From: a virus
Virus record (IMG/VR): IMGVR_UViG_3300021375_000017
Location: 1-64,000 of that record
Reading direction: 5' to 3' (one strand)
DNA length: 64,000 nucleotides
This document shows, in pieces, positions 15,887 to 24,874 of this stretch. The notes below the pieces were generated by a model that made no database searches, was not told where the DNA came from, and was given only the letters and a program-made list of their open reading frames with translations. The translations under genes and the position numbers were made by a program. Every line of letters starts with the position of its first letter. The stretch's first letter is position 1.

Positions 15887-16317
15887 TTGATCTTGAAACA
15901 ATTCAGAAGATGTGGGAAACAGATTCTAAAATGGATATTGATAATCTCCATACAGACTCTTTAAATATCCCTATTCTTCACGGAAAATATCATGAACTTT
16001 ATAACAATATTCTCCTTCTGAGAAAGAAGGCAGAACAACAAAGAAAAAATATCCGACATGAGAGGTATGAATATTTTAGTGGGAAAGCAGACCCTGAGGT
16101 CTATATTGAAAATCCATTTCCCAAAAAAATCAGAGATAAAGACACTATGCAAAAATATATGGACGCAGATACAAAACTCTCAGGAGTTTCGTTGAAAATA
16201 GAATACTACTCAGTAATGCTAGATTACCTAGAAAGTATTCTCAAACAGATTACACAAAGAAATTACCAAATAAAGAATGCTATAGATTTTATTAAATTCA
16301 GTAGTGGTATGGGATAG
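15880..16317 (+). CDS. uvsY: recombination mediator UvsY
   Basis: A 145-residue, largely helical, charged protein matching T4 UvsY in size (137) and in context before uvsW. The N-terminal half (LETIQKMWETDSKMDID ... IPILHGKYHELY) and basic centre (KKAEQQRKNIRHERYEYFSG) are characteristic of the cyanophage form. UvsY loads UvsX recombinase on ssDNA coated by the phage SSB. Its ATG overlaps the end of the previous gene by seven bases. Confidence 0.9.
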   Translation: MLVDLETIQKMWETDSKMDIDNLHTDSLNIPILHGKYHELYNNILLLRKKAEQQRKNIRHERYEYFSGKADPEVYIENPFPKKIRDKDTMQKYMDADTKLSGVSLKIEYYSVMLDYLESILKQITQRNYQIKNAIDFIKFSSGMG

Positions 16318-16320
16318 TGA

Positions 16321-16328
16321 GATAAATA
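16321..16328 (+). promoter_or_regulatory. possible late promoter (GATAAATA) for uvsW
   Basis: GATAAATA lies 21 bp upstream of the uvsW ATG. In T4 uvsW is also expressed late, which fits. Confidence 0.5.
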
Positions 16329-16349
16329 TACATAACTGATTTTTATGTT

Positions 16350-17816
16350 ATGTCTCACTTGACAATTGAGAAAGTCAATGAAGTATACCTAAAAATCACC
16401 ACAGAACCTCATGTTGAGCACGAACTAAAAGATAGATTTACCTTTGAAGTACCTGGTGCAAAGTTCATGCCCCAATACAGAAGTAAGTATTGGGATGGAC
16501 ATGTACATCTATACAATCTGAAGACTAAAAGAATATATTGTGGACTATTAGATAAGATTATTGCATTCTGTGAGAATGCTGGATACACCTACAACTTTAA
16601 TGAAAACAAGTTCTATGGAATGCCTTTTGAGGTAAATGAATTTGTGAATAAAGAAGGTGTAAAGGATTATATGAAATCCCTATCACCAGAAATTACACCT
16701 AGGGATTATCAGGTGGATGGTGTCTATGATGCGCTAAGGTATAATAGAAAGTTATTAATTAGTCCAACTGGTTCAGGTAAGTCATTTATGATTTATGCTG
16801 TTGTTAGGTATCATGTTGCGAAGGAAAATAAAATCTTACTGGTTGTTCCAACTACTTCACTGGTTGAACAGATGTATAAAGACTTCTCTTCCTATGGATG
16901 GGATGCAGAGAACCATTGTCATAGAATCTATGCTGGTCGTGAGAGAGTTAACACTAATGAAGTAACTATCACCACTTGGCAGTCTGTCTATCAGTTAGAT
17001 AAGAAGTTCTTTGAAGAGTATGATGTAGTGATCGGTGATGAGGCTCACTTGTTTAAAAGTAAGTCACTAGTAAGTCTTATGGACAAACTTGCTGATGCTA
17101 AGTATAGATATGGATTCACTGGAACATTAGATGGGTCACAGACCCATAAGTGGGTGTTAGAGGGGTTGTTTGGACCATCATATAAAGTCACTCAAACAAA
17201 GAAATTACAGGATGAAGGTTATCTTGCAACTCTTGATATTCAGTGTCTTGTTTTGAAATATAAACCAAAAAAGTTTGATACCTATGAAGATGAAATTCAA
17301 CACCTAATTGGTCATGAAAATAGAAATAAGTTTATAACAAATCTTACTGTTGATTTAAAAGGTAATACTCTTCTACTATACGCAAGAGTGGAGAAGCATG
17401 GTGCCATACTTTATGACCTGATAAATAAAAAGGTAACAGGTGATAGAAGAGTTTTCTTTATTCACGGTGGTGTTGATGCCGAGGATAGAGAACAAGTAAG
17501 AGAAATTACTGAAAGAGAAGATGGTGCTATCATCGTTGCATCATATGGAACTTTCAGTACTGGTATCAATATTAAAAAACTTCATAATGTAATATTTGCC
17601 TCTCCATCCAAATCAAGAATCCGTAATCTTCAAAGTATTGGTAGAGTCCTAAGAAAAGGCAAAGATAAGACTAAAGCAAAACTGTATGATATTGCAGACG
17701 ACTTCACAATAGGGTCAAGAAAAAACTACACCTTGAATCATTTCATTGAACGCATAAAAACCTATGTTTCTGAACAATTCAATTATGACATTACAACAAT
17801 AAACATCAAAGACTAA
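16350..17816 (+). CDS. uvsW: recombination helicase UvsW
   Basis: A 488-residue SF2 helicase (T4 UvsW is about 500). Motifs in order: the N-terminal double-stranded-DNA-binding domain (KFMPQYRSKYWDGHVHLYN), motif I SPTGSGKSF (about residue 138), motif II GDEAHLF, motif III FTGT, motif V region ASYGTFSTGINIK and motif VI QSIGRVLRKG. It unwinds Holliday junctions, D-loops and R-loops and turns off origin-dependent replication late. It follows uvsY and has a late promoter. Confidence 0.94.
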   Translation: MSHLTIEKVNEVYLKITTEPHVEHELKDRFTFEVPGAKFMPQYRSKYWDGHVHLYNLKTKRIYCGLLDKIIAFCENAGYTYNFNENKFYGMPFEVNEFVNKEGVKDYMKSLSPEITPRDYQVDGVYDALRYNRKLLISPTGSGKSFMIYAVVRYHVAKENKILLVVPTTSLVEQMYKDFSSYGWDAENHCHRIYAGRERVNTNEVTITTWQSVYQLDKKFFEEYDVVIGDEAHLFKSKSLVSLMDKLADAKYRYGFTGTLDGSQTHKWVLEGLFGPSYKVTQTKKLQDEGYLATLDIQCLVLKYKPKKFDTYEDEIQHLIGHENRNKFITNLTVDLKGNTLLLYARVEKHGAILYDLINKKVTGDRRVFFIHGGVDAEDREQVREITEREDGAIIVASYGTFSTGINIKKLHNVIFASPSKSRIRNLQSIGRVLRKGKDKTKAKLYDIADDFTIGSRKNYTLNHFIERIKTYVSEQFNYDITTINIKD

Positions 17817-17828
17817 AGGAGGTAACCA

Positions 17829-18215
17829 ATGGCCATAGAGGATGATTTTTATTGTACGATAAAATTGAAATGTGGTGATGAAATTTTTTGTAAGGTAGCA
17901 GCAACTGAAGAAGAAGATAGAACTCTTCTTTTACTTTCCAATCCAATCACTGTAGAAGAGATTGTTGTCAGAGGAACCGTAACTGGTTACAAAGTAGAAC
18001 CTTGGTTAAAGACTACAGAAGAAGATTTGATTATTATCAATATGGATGATGTTCTTACAATGACTGAGAACAGTAATATAGATATGATTGTTTATTATCA
18101 TGATTACTTGAGAAAGAATAACAAAGAGAATAAATCTAGTCTCTCTAAGGAGATGGGATATATTTCTTCTGTTAAGGAAGCAAAGAAATCTCTAGAGAGA
18201 CTCTATAATAGTTGA
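17829..18215 (+). CDS. Sm-like small protein
   Basis: A 128-residue protein whose first ~80 residues read as a five-stranded Sm/LSm barrel: FYCTIKLKCGDEIFCKVAAT, then a Leu-rich strand, then IIINMDDVLTMTE. The pattern G(D/E)E(V/I) near the N-terminus recurs in the genes at 29879 and 33500, suggesting paralogues. The C-terminal 45 residues are helical and charged. A strong GGAGG ribosome-binding site precedes the ATG. Function is unknown; RNA-binding or protein-scaffolding roles are possible for this fold. Confidence 0.65.
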   Translation: MAIEDDFYCTIKLKCGDEIFCKVAATEEEDRTLLLLSNPITVEEIVVRGTVTGYKVEPWLKTTEEDLIIINMDDVLTMTENSNIDMIVYYHDYLRKNNKENKSSLSKEMGYISSVKEAKKSLERLYNS

Positions 18216-18279
18216 GTTATATAACCTATAACATCCTTATGAACCCGGACAAGCCTAATCCTACTCCCATTTTGGATAC

Positions 18280-18308
18280 TTGTCAACTATATGTTTTTCT
18301 GATATAAT
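18280..18308 (+). promoter_or_regulatory. sigma70-like promoter upstream of gp55
   Basis: TTGTCA (18280-18285), a 17-bp spacer and TATAAT (18303-18308) form a near-consensus vegetative promoter 26 bp before the gp55 ATG. It would allow the late sigma factor to be made early by host RNA polymerase. Confidence 0.75.
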
Positions 18309-18333
18309 ATAGAGAGAATATAAATGATGACTG

Positions 18334-18834
18334 ATGCCCATTCAACCGATGACTACGATGAAAAGAGGAAGAAATTCTGAACACTACGTCAATAATAAAG
18401 AGTTCCTTGAAGCTCTTGAAAATTACTTTGCCGAAGTAGAACGTGCTAAGTTGAATGATAAACCAAAGCCTCCTATTCCTAGGTACATTGGTGAGTGTTT
18501 TCTAAAGATTGCAAATCATCTATCATACAAACCTAACTTCGTGAACTATATGTTCAAGGATGATATGATTTGTGATGGTATTGAAAACTGTGTCCGATAC
18601 ATTCATAACTTTAGTCCTGAGAAGTCAAAGAATCCCTTTGCATATTTCACTCAGATTATCTACTACGCATTCTTGAGAAGGATCCAACACGAAAAGAAAC
18701 AATTAGAAATCAAAAATAAAATTCTTGAGAAGACTAATTTCGATGAAGTCTTTGATACGAATGATCTTGACAGTAGTAATTATTCCGACTATAATTCCAT
18801 TAAAGACAGTGTGCATTCCAAACTTAGATACTGA
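18334..18834 (+). CDS. 55: late-transcription sigma factor gp55
   Basis: A 166-residue T4-type sigma factor (T4 gp55 is 185). The core GECFLKIANHLSYKPNF, DDMICDGIENCVRYIHNF and KSKNPFAYFTQIIYYAFLRR matches sigma region 2, including the aromatic residues that melt the -10 element. It directs RNA polymerase to the TATAAATA promoters seen throughout this window, together with sliding clamp gp45. It is expressed from a sigma70-like promoter and is immediately followed by gp47 with a 1-base overlap. Confidence 0.93.
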   Translation: MPIQPMTTMKRGRNSEHYVNNKEFLEALENYFAEVERAKLNDKPKPPIPRYIGECFLKIANHLSYKPNFVNYMFKDDMICDGIENCVRYIHNFSPEKSKNPFAYFTQIIYYAFLRRIQHEKKQLEIKNKILEKTNFDEVFDTNDLDSSNYSDYNSIKDSVHSKLRY

Positions 18835-19874
18835 TGCGTGTAGCTATTATTACAGACCAGCATTTTGGGTGTCGTAAGAACTCTAAGATATTTCATGATT
18901 ACTTCTTAGAGTTCTATAATGAAGTCTTCTTTCCATATCTAGAATCAATGGGTATCACCACAGTGATTGATATGGGAGATACATTTGATAGTCGTAAAGG
19001 TATTGACTTCTCTGCACTGGCATGGGCCAAAGACAATTATTATGATCGTCTGAAAGATATGGGCATCACTGTCCATACCATTGTCGGAAATCATACCGCA
19101 TACTACAAGAACACTAACAAGGTCAATGCAGTAGATCTTTTACTTCGTGAATATGAGAATGTTCATGTTTATGATACTGTCACTGAAGTTGAACTTGATG
19201 GTCTCCCTATACTATTCATTCCATGGATCAATAAAGAAAATGAAGAGAGTACTTATAAATCTATTCAAAATTCAACTAGCATATGTGCGATGGGGCACCT
19301 TGAGCTTAACGGATTTAGAGTTAATAAACAAGTCGTCATGGATCATGGTGGTGAGAGCAAGTTATATTCAAAGTTCTCAAAGGTCTTCTCTGGTCACTAC
19401 CACACTAGATCGGATGATGGACGGATCTTCTACCTAGGTAATCCCTATGAAATGTTCTGGACAGACGTTGGTGATAAGAGAGGTTTTACCGTCTTTGAGA
19501 CAAGGACTCAAGAACATTTTCATGTAGATAATCCTTACAATCTCTTTCATGTCCTATACTATGATGATGATGATGCAGCACTTCTAAATACATCAATCTA
19601 CGAAGATAAGATCGTTAAGGTTGTTGTTCGTAACAAACCAAGAATGAAAGAGTTTGAAAAGTATATTGATAAGTTATACTCTTCAAATGTTCATGAACTT
19701 AAAATCGTAGAGAACTTCCAACTTCAGGAGTCGGAAGATTTTGAAGTTGAAGAGTCAGAAGATACATTTTCTATTCTTGATAGATATATTGAGGAATCAG
19801 AAACTGAATTGGACAAATCAATCATTCAGAACCTGATTAGAGAAATCTATCAAGAAGCTTGTGAGATGACATAA
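18834..19874 (+). CDS. 47: recombination endonuclease subunit gp47 (Mre11/SbcD-like)
   Basis: A 346-residue calcineurin-like phosphoesterase. Metal-binding motifs: TDQHFG (residues 7-12), GDTFDSRK (about 45), GNH (about 86), GHLE and SGHYHTR (about 185-191). It forms the Mre11-Rad50-type complex with gp46, resecting DNA ends for recombination-dependent replication. The size matches T4 gp47 (339). The small gene at 19874 overlaps its stop, and gp46 follows. Confidence 0.95.
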   Translation: MRVAIITDQHFGCRKNSKIFHDYFLEFYNEVFFPYLESMGITTVIDMGDTFDSRKGIDFSALAWAKDNYYDRLKDMGITVHTIVGNHTAYYKNTNKVNAVDLLLREYENVHVYDTVTEVELDGLPILFIPWINKENEESTYKSIQNSTSICAMGHLELNGFRVNKQVVMDHGGESKLYSKFSKVFSGHYHTRSDDGRIFYLGNPYEMFWTDVGDKRGFTVFETRTQEHFHVDNPYNLFHVLYYDDDDAALLNTSIYEDKIVKVVVRNKPRMKEFEKYIDKLYSSNVHELKIVENFQLQESEDFEVEESEDTFSILDRYIEESETELDKSIIQNLIREIYQEACEMT

Positions 19875-20155
19875 TGTATATCATTGCAGTTAAAGGAATG
19901 GAAAAGGATGGGGCCTATTCAGTATCCGATGAAGATGGTGATAAGATCCTTTATCTGTTTGAAGAAGAAGACGATGCAACTCGGTTTGCATTACAATTGG
20001 AAGAAGACTGTGGTTTTCCAACTATGACCACTCTAGAGATTGATGATGTACTAATGATTAAGACCTGTGAGATGCATGATCATAGGTACGCTGTGATAAC
20101 ACCCAATGACATTGTGATTCCTAAAACACATTATGATACTATTTCAAAAGATTAA
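19874..20155 (+). CDS. DUF3110 protein
   Basis: A 93-residue protein resembling the cyanobacterial DUF3110 family: an N-terminal strand (MYIIAVKGMEKDGAYSV), the LFEEEDDATRFALQLEEDCG core and a DDVLMI strand. DUF3110 proteins are found mainly in cyanobacteria, chloroplasts and their phages, so this gene supports a cyanobacterial host. It is inserted between gp47 and gp46, overlapping both (1 and 23 bases). Function is unknown. Confidence 0.75.
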   Translation: MYIIAVKGMEKDGAYSVSDEDGDKILYLFEEEDDATRFALQLEEDCGFPTMTTLEIDDVLMIKTCEMHDHRYAVITPNDIVIPKTHYDTISKD

Positions 20156-21845
20156 ATGGAAAAATCTACTCAGCACCGGGAACCACTTTACAGAAGTAAG
20201 TCTAGACAAAGATCAAACTACTCTCATTATTGGAACTAACGGTGCAGGTAAGTCCACTGTTCTTGATGCATTATGTTTTGTTTTGTATGGAAAGGCGTTC
20301 AGAAAAATCAATAAGAACCAGTTAATCAATACAACGAATGAGAAAGGAACTGTTGTAGAGATTGAATTTAATGTTAATGGAACAGAATGGAAAGTTGTTC
20401 GTGGAATCAAACCCAACAACTTTGAGATCTATAAAGACAATGAATTTCTAGACCAATCTCATTCTGCTATTGATCAACAGAAGTGGTTAGAACAGAATGT
20501 TCTGAAGATGAATTATAAATCATTTACACAAATCATTATCTTAGGTAGTAGTTCCTTTGTTCCATTCATGCAACTCCCCTCATCTAGTCGTAGAGAAGTT
20601 GTAGAAGAACTGTTGGACATTAAAATCTTTTCATCTATGAACAGTCTCATCAAGGAGAGGATTCGCTCTCACAAAGAAGAGATCAGAACTTTTGAGTTAT
20701 CAAAAACCTCTGTCAAAGATAAAATTTCTATGCAAGAGAGGTTTATTGAAGAGGTTGAGACTACTAGTAAATCTAATATCAAAGACAAGGAAGATAAGAT
20801 TAAAAGTATTCTCAATGAAGAGAATGACTTGATGAATGAGAATATAAAATTGTCAGAAGAACTTGATGATTTTGAAAGAGCTATTCAAGTTTATACTGGA
20901 GCATCAGATAAGTTAAAGAAGTTAGGTAACATTAAAGGCAAATTGTCCCAGAAAGTATCAACTATTACTAAGGAACATAAATTTTTCACAGAGAATACGG
21001 TTTGTCCTACCTGTACACAGGACATTGAGGAAGAGTTCCGAATAAATAAAATTGATGACGCTCAAAATAAGGCTAAGGAGTTGCAATCTGGTTTTATAGA
21101 ACTGGAGAAGGCAATTAATGATGAAGAAGACCGAGAGCGTCAATTCAATTCACTCACTAAGGAGATCCTAACTCTCACACATGGTATTTCTAAAAACAAT
21201 ATTCAAATCGCTGGATGTCAAAAACAAATCAGAGATTTGGAATCGGAAATTCAAAGAGTTACCGAACAACTTGCAAACAGAAATATTGAGCATGACAAAT
21301 TAGCTGAACTCAAACAAAAACTAAAGAGTACACAAGATAAACTTTCTGAGAAAAGAGAAGACATCTTCTATCATGACTTCACCTACGGTCTTCTAAAAGA
21401 CGGGGGAGTAAAATCAAAGATTATCAAGAAGTATCTTCCTCTTATTAATCAGCAGGTTAATAAGTATCTACAGATGATGGAGTTTTATATCAATTTTACT
21501 TTGGATAGTGAATTCAATGAGAGTATAGAATCTCCAATACATGAGGATTTTACTTATAGTAGTTTCTCAGAAGGAGAAAAACTCAGAATTGATTTATCCC
21601 TCCTCTTTACTTGGAGAGAAGTATCCAGACATAAAAACTCTGTGAATACTAACTTGATGATACTGGATGAAATCTGTGATTCCTCTCTGGATGGGACTGG
21701 AAATGATGAGTTTCTCAAAATTATTAGATACAATCAACCTAATGCAAATGTATTTGTAATCTCTCATAAAGAGGGATTAGAAGACAAATTTGACAAAATA
21801 TTAAGATTTGAGAAAGTAAAAGGATTCTCCAGATTATCTCCCTAA
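20133..21845 (+). CDS. 46: recombination endonuclease subunit gp46 (Rad50/SbcC-like)
   Basis: A 570-residue SMC-like ATPase (T4 gp46 is 560). Walker A GTNGAGKST (about residues 34-42), a coiled-coil interior with the zinc-hook motif VCPTCTQD (about 290), the signature motif SFSEGEKLR and Walker B LMILDEICDSSLDG. It partners gp47. The gene starts 23 bases inside the DUF3110 gene, and the true start could be a few codons downstream. A GIY-YIG endonuclease gene follows. Confidence 0.95.
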   Translation: MILFQKIKWKNLLSTGNHFTEVSLDKDQTTLIIGTNGAGKSTVLDALCFVLYGKAFRKINKNQLINTTNEKGTVVEIEFNVNGTEWKVVRGIKPNNFEIYKDNEFLDQSHSAIDQQKWLEQNVLKMNYKSFTQIIILGSSSFVPFMQLPSSSRREVVEELLDIKIFSSMNSLIKERIRSHKEEIRTFELSKTSVKDKISMQERFIEEVETTSKSNIKDKEDKIKSILNEENDLMNENIKLSEELDDFERAIQVYTGASDKLKKLGNIKGKLSQKVSTITKEHKFFTENTVCPTCTQDIEEEFRINKIDDAQNKAKELQSGFIELEKAINDEEDRERQFNSLTKEILTLTHGISKNNIQIAGCQKQIRDLESEIQRVTEQLANRNIEHDKLAELKQKLKSTQDKLSEKREDIFYHDFTYGLLKDGGVKSKIIKKYLPLINQQVNKYLQMMEFYINFTLDSEFNESIESPIHEDFTYSSFSEGEKLRIDLSLLFTWREVSRHKNSVNTNLMILDEICDSSLDGTGNDEFLKIIRYNQPNANVFVISHKEGLEDKFDKILRFEKVKGFSRLSP

Positions 21846-21869
21846 ATAGATTAGGTTAGATGAGGTGTT

Positions 21870-22478
21870 ATGGGATATATCTATAAGATTATCAATAATG
21901 TGAATGGTAAATTCTATATTGGTAAAACAGAGAGGACAATTGGGTATAGATTTTCTACACACAAATCCTCCTCTGTTTCACCTAAAGATTATTTTCATAG
22001 GGCATTGAAAAAATATGGTGTGGAGAATTTCTCTATTATTTCTCTTAAAGAAATAAGAGAAGAGGATGATATTAATGAATTAGAGAGACACTATATTAAG
22101 TGGTTGAAACCTCACTACAACCTCAAAGAAGGTGGTGAAGGTGGAAGACACTCTGATATATCAAGACAGAGGATGAGTAAATCTCAATTTGGTGTGAAGA
22201 GAAATCACACACCAGAAAACAGAAAGAAAACCAGTAAAAAGATTAGTGAGTCAAACAAAGGTAAGAATACCTGGACTCAAAATAAGAAGTGGTGGAATAA
22301 TGGTGTTGAGTGTAAATATCAAGAAACACAACCAGAAGGATTTGTAAGAGGAAGATTACCAAAACACAAGAGAGGCCTAACACCGGGATTGGAACTCGGA
22401 ACCAAACTCAATCTTACAGAGGAAGAAAGAAAGAGAAGAAGTAATCACCTTAAACAAGTCCGAAGAAAGGTGTTATAA
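21870..22478 (+). CDS. GIY-YIG homing endonuclease after gp46
   Basis: A 202-residue free-standing nuclease. GYIYKIIN...KFYIGKTERT gives the GIY and YIG strands; the basic helix that follows contains RFSTHKSS; ELERHYIKWLKPHYNLKEGGEGG supplies the catalytic Glu region. NUMOD3-like repeats follow (SRQRMSKSQFG, NRKKTSKKISESNKGK). It is inserted between gp46 and the next operon and is typical of seg-type endonucleases that promote unidirectional inheritance of the flanking DNA. No intein or intron remnants are seen in gp46. Confidence 0.88.
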   Translation: MGYIYKIINNVNGKFYIGKTERTIGYRFSTHKSSSVSPKDYFHRALKKYGVENFSIISLKEIREEDDINELERHYIKWLKPHYNLKEGGEGGRHSDISRQRMSKSQFGVKRNHTPENRKKTSKKISESNKGKNTWTQNKKWWNNGVECKYQETQPEGFVRGRLPKHKRGLTPGLELGTKLNLTEEERKRRSNHLKQVRRKVL

Positions 22479-22479
22479 T
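22450..22479 (+). promoter_or_regulatory. possible sigma70-like promoter
   Basis: TTAAAC, an 18-bp spacer and TATAAT (22474-22479) at the end of the GIY-YIG gene, upstream of a small ORF and the VWA gene. The -35 is weak. Confidence 0.35.
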
Positions 22480-22500
22480 ACTGAGAACCACCGTATCCTA

Positions 22501-22674
22501 ATGACTATTCCAAACTGGCAACACCACTCCAAGAAGGAAAAGAAGAGAAAACTTAAACCCCAAGCGATGAGGGCAAGAAGAGAAGCCCTCCGCCACTTCA
22601 AGAAGTGTCACCCAACCTCCCAGAAACGGGGGGTTTTGTCGTATATTAGCTACATACCAAACCAAAACCTATGA
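22501..22674 (+). CDS. small basic protein (57 aa)
   Basis: An ATG at 22501 opens a 57-codon frame, MTIPNWQHHSKKEKKRK..., ending TGA at 22672-22674, with its stop overlapping the next ATG (ATGA), a coupling common in this genome. The product is very basic (Lys/Arg/His-rich). Two hairpins occur within it (GAGGGC...GCCCTC around 22569-22590 and ACCTCCC...GGGGGGT at 22615-22634, followed by TTTT), so this stretch could also act as structured RNA or as an attenuator. The coding call is moderate. Confidence 0.5.
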   Translation: MTIPNWQHHSKKEKKRKLKPQAMRARREALRHFKKCHPTSQKRGVLSYISYIPNQNL

Positions 22675-24791
22675 CCGTCAATCTAGAAGTCAAAGGAAAT
22701 GTGGCTCGTCTCTTGGCCACTGAGAACCTGATTGTTGAAAATAAGAAAGTACATACGGCATCATTCAATGTTGAGACCCGTGTTCTGACTCTACCTCTAT
22801 GGCAGAAGTCTTCTAATGAAGTCTATGACCTATTGGTTGCTCATGAAGTCTCTCACGCCCTATACACACCTAATGAGGATTGGGATCCAGCAGTTCCACA
22901 CCAGTTCTTAAATGTGGTGGAGGATGTTCGTGTAGAGAAACTCATTAAACGTAAGTTTGCTGGTCTATCTAAAACCTTCTATCGTGGTTACCAACAGTTC
23001 TATGAGGAAGACTTCTTTGAGGTAGAAGGTAAAGATGTCAATAATATGAATCTTGCCGATAAGATTAATATTTACTCCAAGATTGGTAGTTTCCTCCCAG
23101 TAACCTTTACAGAAGAAGAGAAAGAAATTCTAGATCTTGTCAATATGGCAAATACATTTGATGAGGCACAGGTTGCAGCCCTTTGTCTCTACAAATTTTG
23201 TAAGGAAGAGAGTGAGAAGGAGAGGGAAGAAGCAGATGTTCAACTTCCTAATAGTAATAGTGAAGAGAAGCAACCTGTTTCAGATTCTGGTGAAGAATCC
23301 CAACCCGTTGATAGTCAACCTCAAGACACAGAAGAAGAGGAAGATGAAGGTCAAGGTGGTACAGGAGAACAACTCTCACAAAGTGATGAACTAGAAGTAG
23401 AAACTGATACCGCATCTACAAATAACATTCAAGATTTGGTAGATAGTAATGCATCCTCTAGTCAATATCTTGAGTTTGTAGATCTTGATCTCACTAAGAT
23501 TATTAACTCCAATAAGGAAGTTCATGATTATATTGAGGACTTCTGGAAACCTCATTCAGAAGAAGAGTTCTCATTTGCAGATAGTAAGTATGAAACTTTT
23601 AAGAATTCAGCTCAAAAGGAAGTAAACTATCTGGTCAAAGAGTTTGAGATGAAGAAGGCGGCAAGTTCTTATGCACGTGCATCTGTATCACGTACTGGAG
23701 TTCTGGACTGTACCAAACTTCACACCTACAAATACAATGAAGACCTCTTCAAGAAAGTAACTACACTCCCTGATGGTAAGAATCATGGTCTAGTATTTGT
23801 TCTTGATTGGTCTGGTTCTATGAATAATGTCTTGGAGGATACTGTCAAACAACTCTATAGTTTGATTTGGTTCTGTAAGAAAGTTGGTATTCCTTTTGGT
23901 GTCTATACATTTACTCAAACATTCAATGTTGTTCCTGTTGATTATGATAAGTTTGGTCGTATCGAACCTGAACCCAATTACAGTAGAACAAAAGGTTCTT
24001 TCCACATCAGTAATGACTTCTCTTTGATGGAGTTCTTTACTTCCAATACATCTCAAAAAGTTCTTGATCGTCAGATGAGGAATATTCATAGGGTTGTAAT
24101 TTCTCAACGTCATTACAATTCTCCCCATGAACCACCCCGTCTGGGTCTCTCTGGAACTCCTCTAAATGAAACTATACTGACTCTTCGTCAACTTATTCCT
24201 TCTCTTCAAAGTAAGTGGAATGTTGAGAAAATTCAGTGTGTGATGTTGACTGATGGTGAATCAAATCACCTCACTGCAGATCGTTGGCTTTCTAAAGAAG
24301 ATGAACCTTATATTTGTAATCGTGATCCTGGTTATACTGGTCGTTGGTCCAGGCGTCGTCTTCATCCAACTAGAGACTTTATTCGTAATCGTAAAACTGG
24401 TGTCACCTATGCAGTATCTCCAAAGTATTGGGAATTCACTAATACTCTTGTTAAGTGTGTGAAAGATGAACTCCCCTTTGTCAACTTTATTGGTATCCGC
24501 CTACTTAGCGGCCGTGATGCAAATGAGTTCATCCGTAGATACAATAATGGATATAGTCTTGAAAGTGGTAAACTGATGGCAGAATGGAAAAAGAATAGAA
24601 GTATCTCTTTAAAAATGGTTGGATATGATGCATACTTTGGTATCTCATCCAACTCACTTTCTACTGATACTACTTTTGATGTTGATGAAGGTGCCACCAA
24701 GGCAAAGATTAAATCTGCATTCATCAAGTCTCTAAAGACCAAAAAACTAAATAAGAAAGTTCTAAACGAGTTTGTAGAACTGATCTCCTGA
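22671..24791 (+). CDS. VWA-domain protein with HExxH motif (CobT-like partner of MoxR ATPase)
   Basis: A 706-residue protein. N-terminal region: AHEVSHALYTPNEDWD puts a zinc-metallopeptidase-type HExxH at residues 58-62. The centre (about 170-240) is an acidic Glu/Gln/Ser linker. The C-terminal half carries a von Willebrand A domain with the MIDAS motif DWSGS (about 379) and a later MLTDGE strand. It precedes a CobS/MoxR-type AAA ATPase, the classic MoxR-VWA pairing used to remodel or metallate protein targets. Cyanophage versions are sometimes called peptidases. Whether it acts in cobalamin synthesis is unproven. Confidence 0.8.
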   Translation: MTVNLEVKGNVARLLATENLIVENKKVHTASFNVETRVLTLPLWQKSSNEVYDLLVAHEVSHALYTPNEDWDPAVPHQFLNVVEDVRVEKLIKRKFAGLSKTFYRGYQQFYEEDFFEVEGKDVNNMNLADKINIYSKIGSFLPVTFTEEEKEILDLVNMANTFDEAQVAALCLYKFCKEESEKEREEADVQLPNSNSEEKQPVSDSGEESQPVDSQPQDTEEEEDEGQGGTGEQLSQSDELEVETDTASTNNIQDLVDSNASSSQYLEFVDLDLTKIINSNKEVHDYIEDFWKPHSEEEFSFADSKYETFKNSAQKEVNYLVKEFEMKKAASSYARASVSRTGVLDCTKLHTYKYNEDLFKKVTTLPDGKNHGLVFVLDWSGSMNNVLEDTVKQLYSLIWFCKKVGIPFGVYTFTQTFNVVPVDYDKFGRIEPEPNYSRTKGSFHISNDFSLMEFFTSNTSQKVLDRQMRNIHRVVISQRHYNSPHEPPRLGLSGTPLNETILTLRQLIPSLQSKWNVEKIQCVMLTDGESNHLTADRWLSKEDEPYICNRDPGYTGRWSRRRLHPTRDFIRNRKTGVTYAVSPKYWEFTNTLVKCVKDELPFVNFIGIRLLSGRDANEFIRRYNNGYSLESGKLMAEWKKNRSISLKMVGYDAYFGISSNSLSTDTTFDVDEGATKAKIKSAFIKSLKTKKLNKKVLNEFVELIS

Positions 24792-24810
24792 CCAGTTTCT
24801 AAACAGTCCA

Positions 24811-24847
24811 CTCTGCCCCCTGACTCTGCCTCACTCTGCCCTATAAT
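24811..24847 (+). promoter_or_regulatory. promoter-like region with CTCTGCC repeats
   Basis: Three copies of CTCTGCC (24811, 24824, 24834) run directly into TATAAT (24842-24847), 28 bp before the CobS ATG. No good -35 is present at 17 bp, so the repeats may be an activator site or chance. Confidence 0.35.
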
Positions 24848-24874
24848 AAACAAGTAAACAAAGACCCCCGTAAC

